Below, one piece after another: positions 25,751 to 33,637 of a DNA stretch of 64,000 bases; position 1 is the first letter of the stretch; each line of letters begins with the position of its first letter. Position numbers and translations under genes: made by a program. Under the pieces are notes generated by a model, which did not search any database, had not been told where the DNA came from, and worked only from the letters and a program-made list of their open reading frames with translations. The stretch is from UBA1715 sp045615765 (GTDB taxonomy: Bacteria > Bacteroidota > Bacteroidia > Bacteroidales > UBA1715): NCBI GenBank assembly GCA_045615765.1, contig JAZLFM010000049.1, forward strand, positions 41,626 to 105,625, in the 5' to 3' direction.

Positions 25751-26794
25751 CTAATTATATGCTTTGAATACGAGCCATGGAACTTTATCGGTGTTTTTAT
25801 GTGGTTGAATTGTTTTGTCTCCCACATCATGTAGTTTGCCGTCTATGCTTCTGTAGTAACTGTATGATTTTCCGCCTGTTATGTAGATGGCGTCTTTGAA
25901 TCCATAATCTCGTAAAGCATTTGCGAAATCACGCAATGTTTCTTTGTGTACAGTTTCGACATAGATTAATTGTTCGTTGTTATTTTCGTCGATAGTGCGG
26001 GCGAGTGCACGTCTTTCTACTTTTCCGTGTAAATAGAATTCTTTAGGAACTTCGCCGTTTGAAATCAATACGAATTGTCTGAAGAAATGTCCGCCTTCTT
26101 GTGCTATGTAATCTCTGATGGTTTCTTGTTTTGACACACCAATGATGATGTTGTTTTGTAACATTGCACAATATCCATAGCGTTTTCCTATTGGTTTTTC
26201 TGTGATTTTTCCGTTTACCACTATGCTTCCGCATGGTGAAAAGTCTGTGTGATAGTCTGCACAACGGCTGTATAAATATATATTGTTGTCGGTTGTGTCT
26301 GGTTCTTTATATGTTATTTCTGCACGAAGGTTTTGGAGTGCGTAGAAATTCATCTCGACGTTAGCAATTATGTCTGTTGTTTTTATGATTTTGGGTTTAG
26401 CTATAGCTTGTCTTTTGTATGAATATGTAGCTCTTTGTTGGTTGAAGGTTGATGTTTCTTGTTTTAATTTTTGTATGTTTTCATTAGGAAATACAGATAT
26501 GGAATAGCCTAATTCTTTTTGCTCTTGGTAATTATTGATAGTGTTTTTGAATACATTTAGGAATAAGAGTATTGCTAATATTACAATACTTATTATGGTA
26601 AAGTAAATCGTAAATTTATTTGTAGTGTTCTTTTTTTGTTTCGCAGGCGAAAGGTCTGTTTTTTCTGCCGATTCTTCGGATTCATGTTCTTTTGGGCCGT
26701 TCGATTCGATGGTAATAATAGGTATTTCGCTTTCCCCTTGACCAGGAACAAGATCACGACCTTCTTCTACGTATGTTATTTTTTTTTCTTCCAT
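25751..26794 (-). CDS. Membrane-anchored phosphodiester-glycosidase-like (NAGPA family) protein
   Basis: A 347-residue protein: an acidic, probably cytoplasmic N-terminus (1-~60), one membrane helix (IYFTIISIVILAILLFLNVF, ~64-84), a linker, and an extracytoplasmic domain. The C-terminal part resembles the NAGPA family: GSIVVNGKI, a mid-domain strand set, RALARTID and FANALRDYGFKDAIYITGG. Family members remove or sense phosphodiester-linked sugars, or act in cell-wall metabolism. The usual DGG near the end is TGG here, so activity may differ. It follows the LytTR gene with a 1-nt overlap and is third in the operon. Family call is moderate. Confidence 0.6.
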   Translation of the reverse strand: MEEKKITYVEEGRDLVPGQGESEIPIITIESNGPKEHESEESAEKTDLSPAKQKKNTTNKFTIYFTIISIVILAILLFLNVFKNTINNYQEQKELGYSISVFPNENIQKLKQETSTFNQQRATYSYKRQAIAKPKIIKTTDIIANVEMNFYALQNLRAEITYKEPDTTDNNIYLYSRCADYHTDFSPCGSIVVNGKITEKPIGKRYGYCAMLQNNIIIGVSKQETIRDYIAQEGGHFFRQFVLISNGEVPKEFYLHGKVERRALARTIDENNNEQLIYVETVHKETLRDFANALRDYGFKDAIYITGGKSYSYYRSIDGKLHDVGDKTIQPHKNTDKVPWLVFKAYN

Positions 26795-27141
26795 TATTCT
26801 TTCTCCATATAAACTTTAAATTCTTTGAGTGCTTCTTTGGAAGTTTTTATATGAATGAATTCCATTAGCCTGTCGCCGCTGAGAATTAATTCTTGATTGG
26901 TTGTGTTTATGACAAACACATAATCTTTGTTGATAATAAAACTGCGTCCAACTCTTGCAAAAGGAGAGTCTTGTAATTTTTTAAATGCCTCTTCAAAATA
27001 TTGTAATTTGAAGGTCATAGTGTAATGTTGCATGTTGTATAAATAAATATCGCAATAGTTTCCATCGGCTTTGATGTAAACTATATCTTCGGTTTTAACT
27101 CGAAAAAGCTCAGTTGAAGTTGAAATTCTTATCCAACTCAT
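26794..27141 (-). CDS. Stand-alone LytTR DNA-binding regulator
   Basis: A 115-residue LytTR domain with no receiver. Typical strands and motifs are STELFRVKTEDIVYIKADGNY, quoted in part as VKTEDIVYIKADGNYC, then FARVGRSFIINKDYV. LytTR proteins bind direct repeats in promoters as dimers. I start at the ATG at 27141 (MSWIRIS); an in-frame TTG at 27183 would abut the upstream stop. It lies between an L,D-transpeptidase-like gene and the NAGPA-like gene, so autoregulation of an envelope operon is plausible but not shown. Confidence 0.85.
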   Translation of the reverse strand: MSWIRISTSTELFRVKTEDIVYIKADGNYCDIYLYNMQHYTMTFKLQYFEEAFKKLQDSPFARVGRSFIINKDYVFVINTTNQELILSGDRLMEFIHIKTSKEALKEFKVYMEKE

Positions 27142-27183
27142 TGTGCCATGCAATTTTCTTGCAATGTATGTAAAAATTATCAA

Positions 27184-27843
27184 TTAACAATAAGCCCATA
27201 GTAGCATGTTTTTTCTTTCGCTGTTTATGAGTCTTTTTAAGTATTGCAGCCCGATGGTTGTTGTTGTTATGCATCCTTGGCAGCTTATGCTATTAAGTGG
27301 AATAAATTTGTTGTTTTTGTTTCTGTTGACCCATGTTGATGAATGTATCATGAGTCCTCGATTCCATGCGTTACTATTGGTTTTGTCGTATCCAACTAAT
27401 CTGAAACTATTTGCTCCAAGATGATGACCGTGGCTTTTGGTTACCTTGAATTTCCCAATGGAAGAACATTTACTTCCGTGTTGGTTGCTGAATACTGGTG
27501 TTTCTTTTGTACTTCCTTTTCCTGGACCATGCATGGTGTAGGTGTGTGCTACTATTTTGTTTTCTTTAAATGACCAAACAAATACTCGTGGTGTTCCGCT
27601 TGGGATACTATAGTCTACAAAAATGCAATAGTTCTGGTTCAGATTTTTAATTCTTGCAAATTCTTTTGCGTCTTTTGCTCTTTCTTCGAGTGTCGCATAG
27701 GTTTTAGTAGCTTCTCTATTTTCTATCATCTTTTGTTGCGCAACATGGTTTCTGTATTTATGAATGCGCGCGATGGATGAGATAATAATACCGATAACAA
27801 TAAGTGTGCACGGGATGATGATGAGTAATTTTTTTGTCTTCAT
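27184..27843 (-). CDS. L,D-transpeptidase-like (YkuD_2-type) murein protein
   Basis: The 219-residue protein has an N-terminal membrane anchor or signal (KKLLIIIPCTLIVIGIIIS) and a periplasmic catalytic domain. It shows CIFVDYSIPSGTPRVFVW, GKFKV, the histidine motif GLMIHSS and the SCQGCI cysteine motif. These match the murein L,D-transpeptidase catalytic-domain family (YkuD_2) and suggest cysteine-based peptidoglycan cross-linking or trimming. It is the first gene of a three-gene operon with its own -7 element at 27869-27876. Confidence 0.8.
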   Translation of the reverse strand: MKTKKLLIIIPCTLIVIGIIISSIARIHKYRNHVAQQKMIENREATKTYATLEERAKDAKEFARIKNLNQNYCIFVDYSIPSGTPRVFVWSFKENKIVAHTYTMHGPGKGSTKETPVFSNQHGSKCSSIGKFKVTKSHGHHLGANSFRLVGYDKTNSNAWNRGLMIHSSTWVNRNKNNKFIPLNSISCQGCITTTTIGLQYLKRLINSERKNMLLWAYC

Positions 27844-27868
27844 TTTTCTTTGTTTTTATGATTATGAA

Positions 27869-27876
27869 CAAAGATA
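27869..27876 (-). promoter_or_regulatory. Bacteroidetes -7 element for the ldt-lytTR-NAGPA operon
   Basis: The minus strand reads TATCTTTG, matching TAnnTTTG, 26 nt before the ATG at 27843. Confidence 0.6.
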
Positions 27877-28069
27877 GTATACCGCAAGCTCGATAAATAG
27901 TCAATAGGTGTGTATTGTGTGAGTTGCCGTTTTTTATGTACGAAAACAATGTTACTACTATTGTACTTTTTTGTTATATGTTTTCAGCAAAAAGTGATTA
28001 TTTAATGATAAATTATAAGTAAAAAAATAAAAATAATTACAAATTGTTATTAATTTATTAAAAATAGTA

Positions 28070-28077
28070 TATATTTG
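28070..28077 (+). promoter_or_regulatory. Bacteroidetes -7 element for the ATP-grasp operon
   Basis: TATATTTG, with a possible upstream TTG about 23 nt before it. A start site near 28084 precedes a 30-codon ORF and then the ATP-grasp gene. Confidence 0.65.
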
Positions 28078-28092
28078 CAAAAAAAATACAGG

Positions 28093-28185
28093 ATGAGACT
28101 AATGATTAACATACAACAACTTCAAAGCCAACAGCCCGCTGGGGCTGTGTATGTGTGTTATGTCATTGAAAATGGCGAATTGTAA
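28093..28185 (+). CDS. Possible 30-residue leader peptide or peptide substrate
   Basis: A short frame starts ATG 9 nt after the expected transcription start and ends 41 nt before the ATP-grasp gene. The product begins MRLMINIQQLQSQQPAG and ends CYVIENGEL. A GC-rich palindrome (AGCCC/GGGCT, ~28130-28146) lies inside it. Its placement fits either a regulatory leader peptide or a small peptide acted on by the downstream amidoligase. I do not recognise any family, and short frames arise by chance, so confidence is low. Confidence 0.3.
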   Translation: MRLMINIQQLQSQQPAGAVYVCYVIENGEL

Positions 28186-28226
28186 TCGTCGAATAGGTTA
28201 AAAGTCAAATCTTAAACAAAAATTTT

Positions 28227-29546
28227 ATGGAAGAATTATTAGCAGCTCGTGATACTGTTAATTTATGGATGGAACGATATGGAGTTCGTTTCGGAGTATA
28301 TAAAAATGGTGTATTTAATGAACAATTGTTCCCTTTTGATGCAGTTCCTCGTATAATATCTGCAACGGAATGGGCCACTCTTGAAAAAGGTCTAATACAA
28401 AGAGTTACGGCTTTGAACATGTTTTTGTATGACATCTATCATGATAAAAATATTGTGAATGATGGTGTGGTTCCAAAGGAGTTTACATACGAAAGTAAAG
28501 GTTATATGCCAGAATGTGAATTGATAACTCCGTCAAAAAATATTTATTCTCATATTTCAGGAATAGATTTAGTGCAAGCTAAAGATGGTCGTTGGTTGAT
28601 ATTGGAGGATAACTTGCGCATTCCGAGTGGCGCCTCGTATCCTATGATTGCTCGAAAAGTTACGCGAAAAGCGTCGCCACAAACATTTCGTGAAAATATG
28701 GTTGCCGATAATAGAGATTATGGCAAATTGTTAAAGGAAATGATGGATTATATTAATGACGATAGAGGAATTAATGTTATCTATACTCCTGGTCGTTATA
28801 ATTCTGCTTTTTTTGAGCATTCATATTTGGCAGAAAAGACAGAGGCTGTTTTGGCCTTTCCTGGTGAACTGATAGTTGAAGATGCAAAAGTATATTATGT
28901 TGGTATTAATAAAAGGAAGCGTCGTGTGGGAGCAATTTACCGCCGTGTTTCTGACGAATATATGGATCCACTTGCGTTTGAAGCCTCTTCGCTTTTGGGC
29001 GTTCCTAACTTAATGGAAGCGTATCGTGCTGGAAATGTTGGCGTTGTGAATGCTTTTGGTAATGGCGTCGCTGATGATAAGGGTATCTATTATTTCGTGC
29101 CTAAAATGATTCAATATTATTTAGGTGAAAAGCCTATATTGGAGAATGCGCCGACATATTTGCCTTTTTTCAAAACTGATTTTGACTATATCATTAATAA
29201 TATAGAAAAGCTTGTAATTAAGGATGTTGCCGAAGCTGGTGGATATGGCGTTATGTTTGGTAAAGACTTGTCTCCAGAAAGACTAATCGAGGTGAAAAAT
29301 CTAATTGTGAAAGATCCTCGTCGTTGGATAGCACAAGAGGTTGTTGATTTTATTGATTTGGATATTATTGATGAAACGGGAAAGCCTTCTCCACGAAAAT
29401 GCGATCTTCGTGCGTTTGTCGTAACGGGAAAAGAAACAAAAGTGTGGAAGTCGGGGTTGACTCGTTTTAGTAGAAATCCTGATTCTTTTGTGGTTAATAG
29501 TAGCCAAGGTGGTGGATTTAAGGACACTTGGGTTATGGAAAAATAA
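28227..29546 (+). CDS. Circularly permuted type-2 ATP-grasp protein (putative amidoligase)
   Basis: A 439-residue protein of the CP_ATPgrasp_2 type. Recognisable segments are IDLVQAKDGRWLILEDNLRIPSGASYP, quoted in part as WLILEDNLRIPSGASYP, then IGRV-like AVYRRVSDEYMDPLAF region (here GAIYRRVSDEYMDPLAF), GVVNAFGNGVADDKGIYYFV, VIKDVAEAGGYGVMFG and DLRAFVVTG. ATP-grasp enzymes join a carboxylate to an amine through an acyl-phosphate. Family analyses (Iyer and Aravind) place this type beside alpha-E and transglutaminase-like genes, as here, and predict peptide-like products. It leads a six-gene operon. Confidence 0.88.
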   Translation: MEELLAARDTVNLWMERYGVRFGVYKNGVFNEQLFPFDAVPRIISATEWATLEKGLIQRVTALNMFLYDIYHDKNIVNDGVVPKEFTYESKGYMPECELITPSKNIYSHISGIDLVQAKDGRWLILEDNLRIPSGASYPMIARKVTRKASPQTFRENMVADNRDYGKLLKEMMDYINDDRGINVIYTPGRYNSAFFEHSYLAEKTEAVLAFPGELIVEDAKVYYVGINKRKRRVGAIYRRVSDEYMDPLAFEASSLLGVPNLMEAYRAGNVGVVNAFGNGVADDKGIYYFVPKMIQYYLGEKPILENAPTYLPFFKTDFDYIINNIEKLVIKDVAEAGGYGVMFGKDLSPERLIEVKNLIVKDPRRWIAQEVVDFIDLDIIDETGKPSPRKCDLRAFVVTGKETKVWKSGLTRFSRNPDSFVVNSSQGGGFKDTWVMEK

Positions 29547-29566
29547 TGTTTTAAAGAGGATTTATT

Positions 29567-30262
29567 ATGAATGCAATACTTAGTGCTAATAAAGCGAATA
29601 ATTTATTTTGGTTAGGACGATACGCGGAGCGTGGTTATTTAATGCTTCATTTAATGCGTCGTGCTTACGATGAAGTTATTGATGTTCCTGTTGGGGAAGT
29701 ACCATATAGTGATTTCTTGAAAAAACTTGATGTGTATGTTTCTAGTGAATTTACCACAAGTTATCAGATGATGGCTCAAATTTATGATCCTGAAACTGTT
29801 ACTTCGCTTCGAAGTGTTTTGGAAATGATGATGAATAATGCCATTGTTCTTCGTTCTGATATTTATTCTGAGTCGTTCTCATATATAGAAATGAGTCGTG
29901 ATTTTATAAAAAAGAAAGCTGAAAGTTCAGAAATGAATATTACAGAATTACAGCCTATTACCGATTGGTTGCTTGCATTTTGGGGATCAGTTCGTGAGCG
30001 TGTGCACGGAACTTCGTATGCTTTACTTGAAATGGGACGTTTAGTTGAACATTTAGATATGTTCATTCGTTTTGATTATAAAGTAAATCGCTTGATGGAA
30101 AGTTGGGATATGTTAAAGAAGTATATGCTTTCCGAGACAGAATTATTTGCCAGTGAACAGGCTATTGTTTTTGATAAATTATTGGAATCGTCGGATTTCG
30201 CGAAATCAAAAGAAAGAAAAGACGATGCTTTGTCGGTGTTGAACTCTATTGTATTGGTATAA
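29567..30262 (+). CDS. Alpha-E domain protein
   Basis: A 231-residue, all-helical protein beginning ILSANKANNLFWLGRYAERG, the diagnostic alpha-E opening, followed by helical segments with SVRERVHGTSYALLEMG. The domain has no proven biochemistry but almost always accompanies CP ATP-grasp genes, sometimes fused to them, and probably forms a complex with them. It starts 20 nt after the ATP-grasp stop and touches the transglutaminase gene. Confidence 0.88.
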   Translation: MNAILSANKANNLFWLGRYAERGYLMLHLMRRAYDEVIDVPVGEVPYSDFLKKLDVYVSSEFTTSYQMMAQIYDPETVTSLRSVLEMMMNNAIVLRSDIYSESFSYIEMSRDFIKKKAESSEMNITELQPITDWLLAFWGSVRERVHGTSYALLEMGRLVEHLDMFIRFDYKVNRLMESWDMLKKYMLSETELFASEQAIVFDKLLESSDFAKSKERKDDALSVLNSIVLV

Positions 30263-30263
30263 G

Positions 30264-31052
30264 GTGGATTTTGAAGTACGAAAATATGAATTTTCGCTAT
30301 CGATAAAGGCAGATTTTGTTCCTGAGGTGACACATCAATTCTTTAAGTTGCGTGTTTTGCCTTGTGCAAATTCTTCCCAGGCTATACTGTCGCAATGTTT
30401 ACAACTTTCGCCAACATGTAAGGTAAATCACTCTATTGATGGTTTTGGAAACTTTGTTCAATATGGTAGTTATGCCGATAAGCACGATTTCTTTTTGGTC
30501 GAAAGTAATGGTGTTGTTGTTTGTCATGAATATAAAGTTCGTGACAATGGTAGTCTGCCGATTTATGCAACACCTTCAGCTTTAACGCAATATGATGATG
30601 CGATGTATTTGTGGGCAAAACAAGCAACGGTAGGATGTTCGGATAATCGCCAGAAGGCATTTTCTTTAATGCATGCTGTGCATGACCATGTAGCATATTG
30701 CAAGTCGTCGACAGAAAACACTACAACGGCAAAAGAGGTTTTTGTATCCAGAAAAGGTGTTTGTCAGGATTTTGCTCATGTGATGATTGCTGCTTGTAGA
30801 AGTTTGGGTATTCCGGCTCGATATGTAAATGGATTGGTATTGGGAGAAGGAGCCACGCATGCTTGGGTAGAAGTGTTTTTTGATGGTTACTGGTATGGTT
30901 ACGATCCGACTTTGGATTGCCTTGTGTTGTGGGGATATGTAAAGATTGCCCATGGTCGTGATGTGAGTGATTGTCCAACGAATAGAGGACAGATCTTTGG
31001 TAATACGAAAGAGATAGTTTATAGTAATGCAAATTTGAAATTGGTGATATGA
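30264..31052 (+). CDS. Transglutaminase-like cysteine protease family protein
   Basis: About 262 residues. An N-terminal beta-domain of the bacterial transglutaminase N type (~1-150) is followed by the papain-like core. Catalytic Cys is in RKGVCQDFAHVMIAACRSLG, His in GATHAWVEVFF and Asp in YGYDPTLDC. The enzyme likely hydrolyses or transfers amide bonds of the operon's peptide product. No ATG is available at the front: GTG at 30264 starts 1 nt after the alpha-E stop and is my choice; TTG at 30249 or 30255 would overlap the upstream gene. Confidence 0.87.
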   Translation: MDFEVRKYEFSLSIKADFVPEVTHQFFKLRVLPCANSSQAILSQCLQLSPTCKVNHSIDGFGNFVQYGSYADKHDFFLVESNGVVVCHEYKVRDNGSLPIYATPSALTQYDDAMYLWAKQATVGCSDNRQKAFSLMHAVHDHVAYCKSSTENTTTAKEVFVSRKGVCQDFAHVMIAACRSLGIPARYVNGLVLGEGATHAWVEVFFDGYWYGYDPTLDCLVLWGYVKIAHGRDVSDCPTNRGQIFGNTKEIVYSNANLKLVI

Positions 31053-31987
31053 TACAAAATGTTACTTCGTTGGAAATGCCTGTAGATGAGGAATTCCGTA
31101 TTGTGAAAAATCATTTGAGCCGTGGAATAGGTAAACGTATTTGTATTGTTACCGGTACCCATGGTGATGAATTAGAAGGACAATATGTTTGTTTCCTTTT
31201 GGCGAAGATGATTAAGGAAAATATGGAGAAACTTTCAGGAACGGTTGATATTTACCCAGCATTAAATCCGTTGGGCATCGATTCTATGCAACGAGGCGTT
31301 CCTGCATTTGATTTGGACATGAATAGAATCTTTCCGGGAAATTCTCGTGGCTCAATGATAGAAAAGGTTGCTCACGATATTTATACTGATTTGAGCGGAG
31401 CGGATATGGTTTTAGATATTCATGCCTCTAATATATTTCTTCGTGAGATTCCGCAGGTTCGTATTAGTGAAACGACAGCGGAAACTTTAGTCCCTTATGC
31501 TAAATTACTTGGGATAGATTTTATTTGGGTACATCAAGCTGCTACAGTTTTAGAATCAACGTTGGCTCATTCTCTAAATTCGACAGGAACTCCTTGTTTG
31601 GTCGCAGAAATGGGTGTTGGTGGACGTATTAGTCATTCTATGTGTCAGCATTTGGTTGATGGAATTCAAAATCTTATGTTTTCACTTGGAATATGGAATG
31701 AAGCGCCTGCGGCAGGATGTATCGGAAATAGTGTAGTTGCAGAAGGTGCTAATTCAATAGCATTTCTTAATGCAAAGACAAGTGGCGTTTTTGTAACGAC
31801 AATTCATAATGATGTGTATGTTTCAGAAGGACAGGAAGTTGGACAGATTATTTCTCCGCTAACGGGTGATGTTTTGAGTGCGGTTCTTGCTCCTTGCGAT
31901 GGATTGCTTTTTACAATTAGAGCATATCCAATGGTGTACGAGGGCTCATTGCTTGGAAGGATTTATAAAATGAAAAAATCGGAATAA
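31049..31987 (+). CDS. Succinylglutamate desuccinylase/aspartoacylase-family zinc hydrolase
   Basis: A 312-residue M14-like zinc enzyme. The zinc ligands are visible: GTHGDE (His38, Glu41) and LDIHAS (His125). DMNRIFPG carries the substrate-binding Asn-Arg pair and AEMGVG the candidate catalytic Glu187. A beta-rich C-terminal domain (~225-312) follows, as in aspartoacylases. It should cleave an N-acyl amino acid or a gamma-glutamyl-type amide. It overlaps the previous gene by 4 nt and is followed after 1 nt by a paralogue lacking these residues. Confidence 0.88.
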   Translation: MIQNVTSLEMPVDEEFRIVKNHLSRGIGKRICIVTGTHGDELEGQYVCFLLAKMIKENMEKLSGTVDIYPALNPLGIDSMQRGVPAFDLDMNRIFPGNSRGSMIEKVAHDIYTDLSGADMVLDIHASNIFLREIPQVRISETTAETLVPYAKLLGIDFIWVHQAATVLESTLAHSLNSTGTPCLVAEMGVGGRISHSMCQHLVDGIQNLMFSLGIWNEAPAAGCIGNSVVAEGANSIAFLNAKTSGVFVTTIHNDVYVSEGQEVGQIISPLTGDVLSAVLAPCDGLLFTIRAYPMVYEGSLLGRIYKMKKSE

Positions 31988-31988
31988 A

Positions 31989-32918
31989 ATGAAGGTACAA
32001 ACTATATATAGCATGTCGTCTCCATATCGGGATGATTTTCGTATAAAGGCCTACGTGTTTGGTGAAGGTAAGAAGACTTTGTGTATAGTAGGTTCTATGC
32101 GTGGTGATGAAATTCAACAGCAATATGTTGCAAGTCAGGTAGTTGCTATGCTAAAAAAACAAGAGGAAGAGGGTAGAATTCAACCTGGCGTTTCTATTTC
32201 TGTCATACCATCGGTGAATCCATTTAGCATAAATATAGAAAAGCGATTTTGGGCACTGGATAACACTGATATAAATCGTATGTTCCCTGGATACGATGAG
32301 GGGGAGACAACACAGCGTATTGCTGCAGGTTTATTCGAGTACATCAAGGATTTTGATTATGGTATTCAGTTGGCTTCGTATTATCTTCCTGGAAATTTCT
32401 TGCCACATGTGCGTATGATTCATACTGGATTCGAAGATGTTGATAGTGCGCATAGTTTTGGGTTGCCATATATTGCAATTCGAGAACCAGAACCGTTTGA
32501 TACAGTGTTACTTAACTATAATTGGCAAATATGGAATACAAAAGCGTATTCTTTATATGCTGGTACGACAGATGTGATTGATTCAAATATGGCACAAGTT
32601 GCTATAAATGCAGTTTCTCGTTTTCTTGTTGCCAATCAAATGGTGATTTCAACAGAGGTATTGCAAGATTCTAACTCTGTTGTAGTTATGGGAAAGCAGT
32701 TGTTAAACATTCAGGCTCCACATGCTGGTATTTTTATTGTGTCGAAAGATGCAGGTAGTTCAGTTAAGAAGGGGGATTTGTTAGCAAAAATTATGAATCC
32801 CTATGATGGTGGGGTTGTTTGTGAAATAAAAAGTCCAGCTGATGGAATAATCTTTTTCGCTAGAAATAAGGCGATTACATTTCAAAATACATTATTGTTT
32901 AGAATTATTTTACTATGA
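31989..32918 (+). CDS. Aspartoacylase-family paralogue without zinc ligands (likely pseudoenzyme)
   Basis: At 309 residues this aligns along its whole length with its upstream neighbour. The DINRMFPG substrate motif and the beta-rich C-terminal domain are kept. However, GTHGDE has become GSMRGDE (His to Arg38) and the LDIHAS segment reads YGIQLAS, so the second His and the preceding Asp are gone. The AEMG region reads LYAGTT, so the catalytic Glu is missing too. It is therefore unlikely to hydrolyse by the family mechanism. A heteromeric partner or regulator of the active copy is a reasonable inference. The reading frame is intact and overlaps the next gene by 4 nt, arguing against decay. Confidence 0.82.
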   Translation: MKVQTIYSMSSPYRDDFRIKAYVFGEGKKTLCIVGSMRGDEIQQQYVASQVVAMLKKQEEEGRIQPGVSISVIPSVNPFSINIEKRFWALDNTDINRMFPGYDEGETTQRIAAGLFEYIKDFDYGIQLASYYLPGNFLPHVRMIHTGFEDVDSAHSFGLPYIAIREPEPFDTVLLNYNWQIWNTKAYSLYAGTTDVIDSNMAQVAINAVSRFLVANQMVISTEVLQDSNSVVVMGKQLLNIQAPHAGIFIVSKDAGSSVKKGDLLAKIMNPYDGGVVCEIKSPADGIIFFARNKAITFQNTLLFRIILL

Positions 32919-33625
32919 AAAAATCTTTGATAGGAGTTCTTCCTCTTTATGATAAAGAACGAAATAGTTTTTGGATGCTTCCTGGGTATGTGGATGCAAT
33001 TGAACGAGCTGGTGGCATTCCGGTAATGTTACCTCTAACTTCAAATGAAACAATTTTGTCTCAATTGTTGGATACTGTAGATGGCATTTTGTTTACGGGT
33101 GGTCAGGATGTGTATCCAATGGTATATAATCAAAGTCCAAGTAAATTTTGCGGCGAAGTTTGTTTGGAACGCGACGATATGGAACAAAAACTGCTTCGTT
33201 TAGCTATGAAACAAGACAAACCTTTATTGGGAATTTGTCGTGGAATTCAAATTTTGAATGCTACTTTAGGAGGTTCATTGTACCAAGATATAGCTGCGGA
33301 ATATAAGTCTGAAATCAACCATCGACAGGAAGCTCCGTATGACAAGCCTGTTCATACCGTTCGCATTATTCAGGATTCTCCTTTGTATCGATTGTTAGGA
33401 AAGGATTTAATTCCTGTAAATAGCTGTCATCATCAAGCGGTAAAGTCTTTAGGTAAAGAATTGCAGGTTATGGCATATTCAGAAGATGGTTTGGTGGAGG
33501 CTGTATGCGTTAAAGATAAGAAATTTATGTGGGCTGTTCAATGGCATCCAGAATGTTCTTATTTGACTAACGATGCAAGTATGAAGATTTTTGAAGAATT
33601 TGTTGCGGCAACTACTAGAAAGTAA
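32915..33625 (+). CDS. Gamma-glutamyl-gamma-aminobutyrate hydrolase-like class I GATase (peptidase C26)
   Basis: A 236-residue class-I amidotransferase-fold hydrolase with the PuuD-like order GILFTGGQDVYP, nucleophile Cys in PLLGICRGIQILNA, NSCHHQAVK and the His-Glu pair in AVQWHPEC. Such enzymes cleave gamma-glutamyl amides. As the last gene of the ATP-grasp operon it may recycle or trim a gamma-linked product. It converges with the CPBP gene 12 nt away; no terminator was identified there. Confidence 0.9.
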   Translation: MKKSLIGVLPLYDKERNSFWMLPGYVDAIERAGGIPVMLPLTSNETILSQLLDTVDGILFTGGQDVYPMVYNQSPSKFCGEVCLERDDMEQKLLRLAMKQDKPLLGICRGIQILNATLGGSLYQDIAAEYKSEINHRQEAPYDKPVHTVRIIQDSPLYRLLGKDLIPVNSCHHQAVKSLGKELQVMAYSEDGLVEAVCVKDKKFMWAVQWHPECSYLTNDASMKIFEEFVAATTRK

Positions 33626-33637
33626 TTAAACGTTCTT

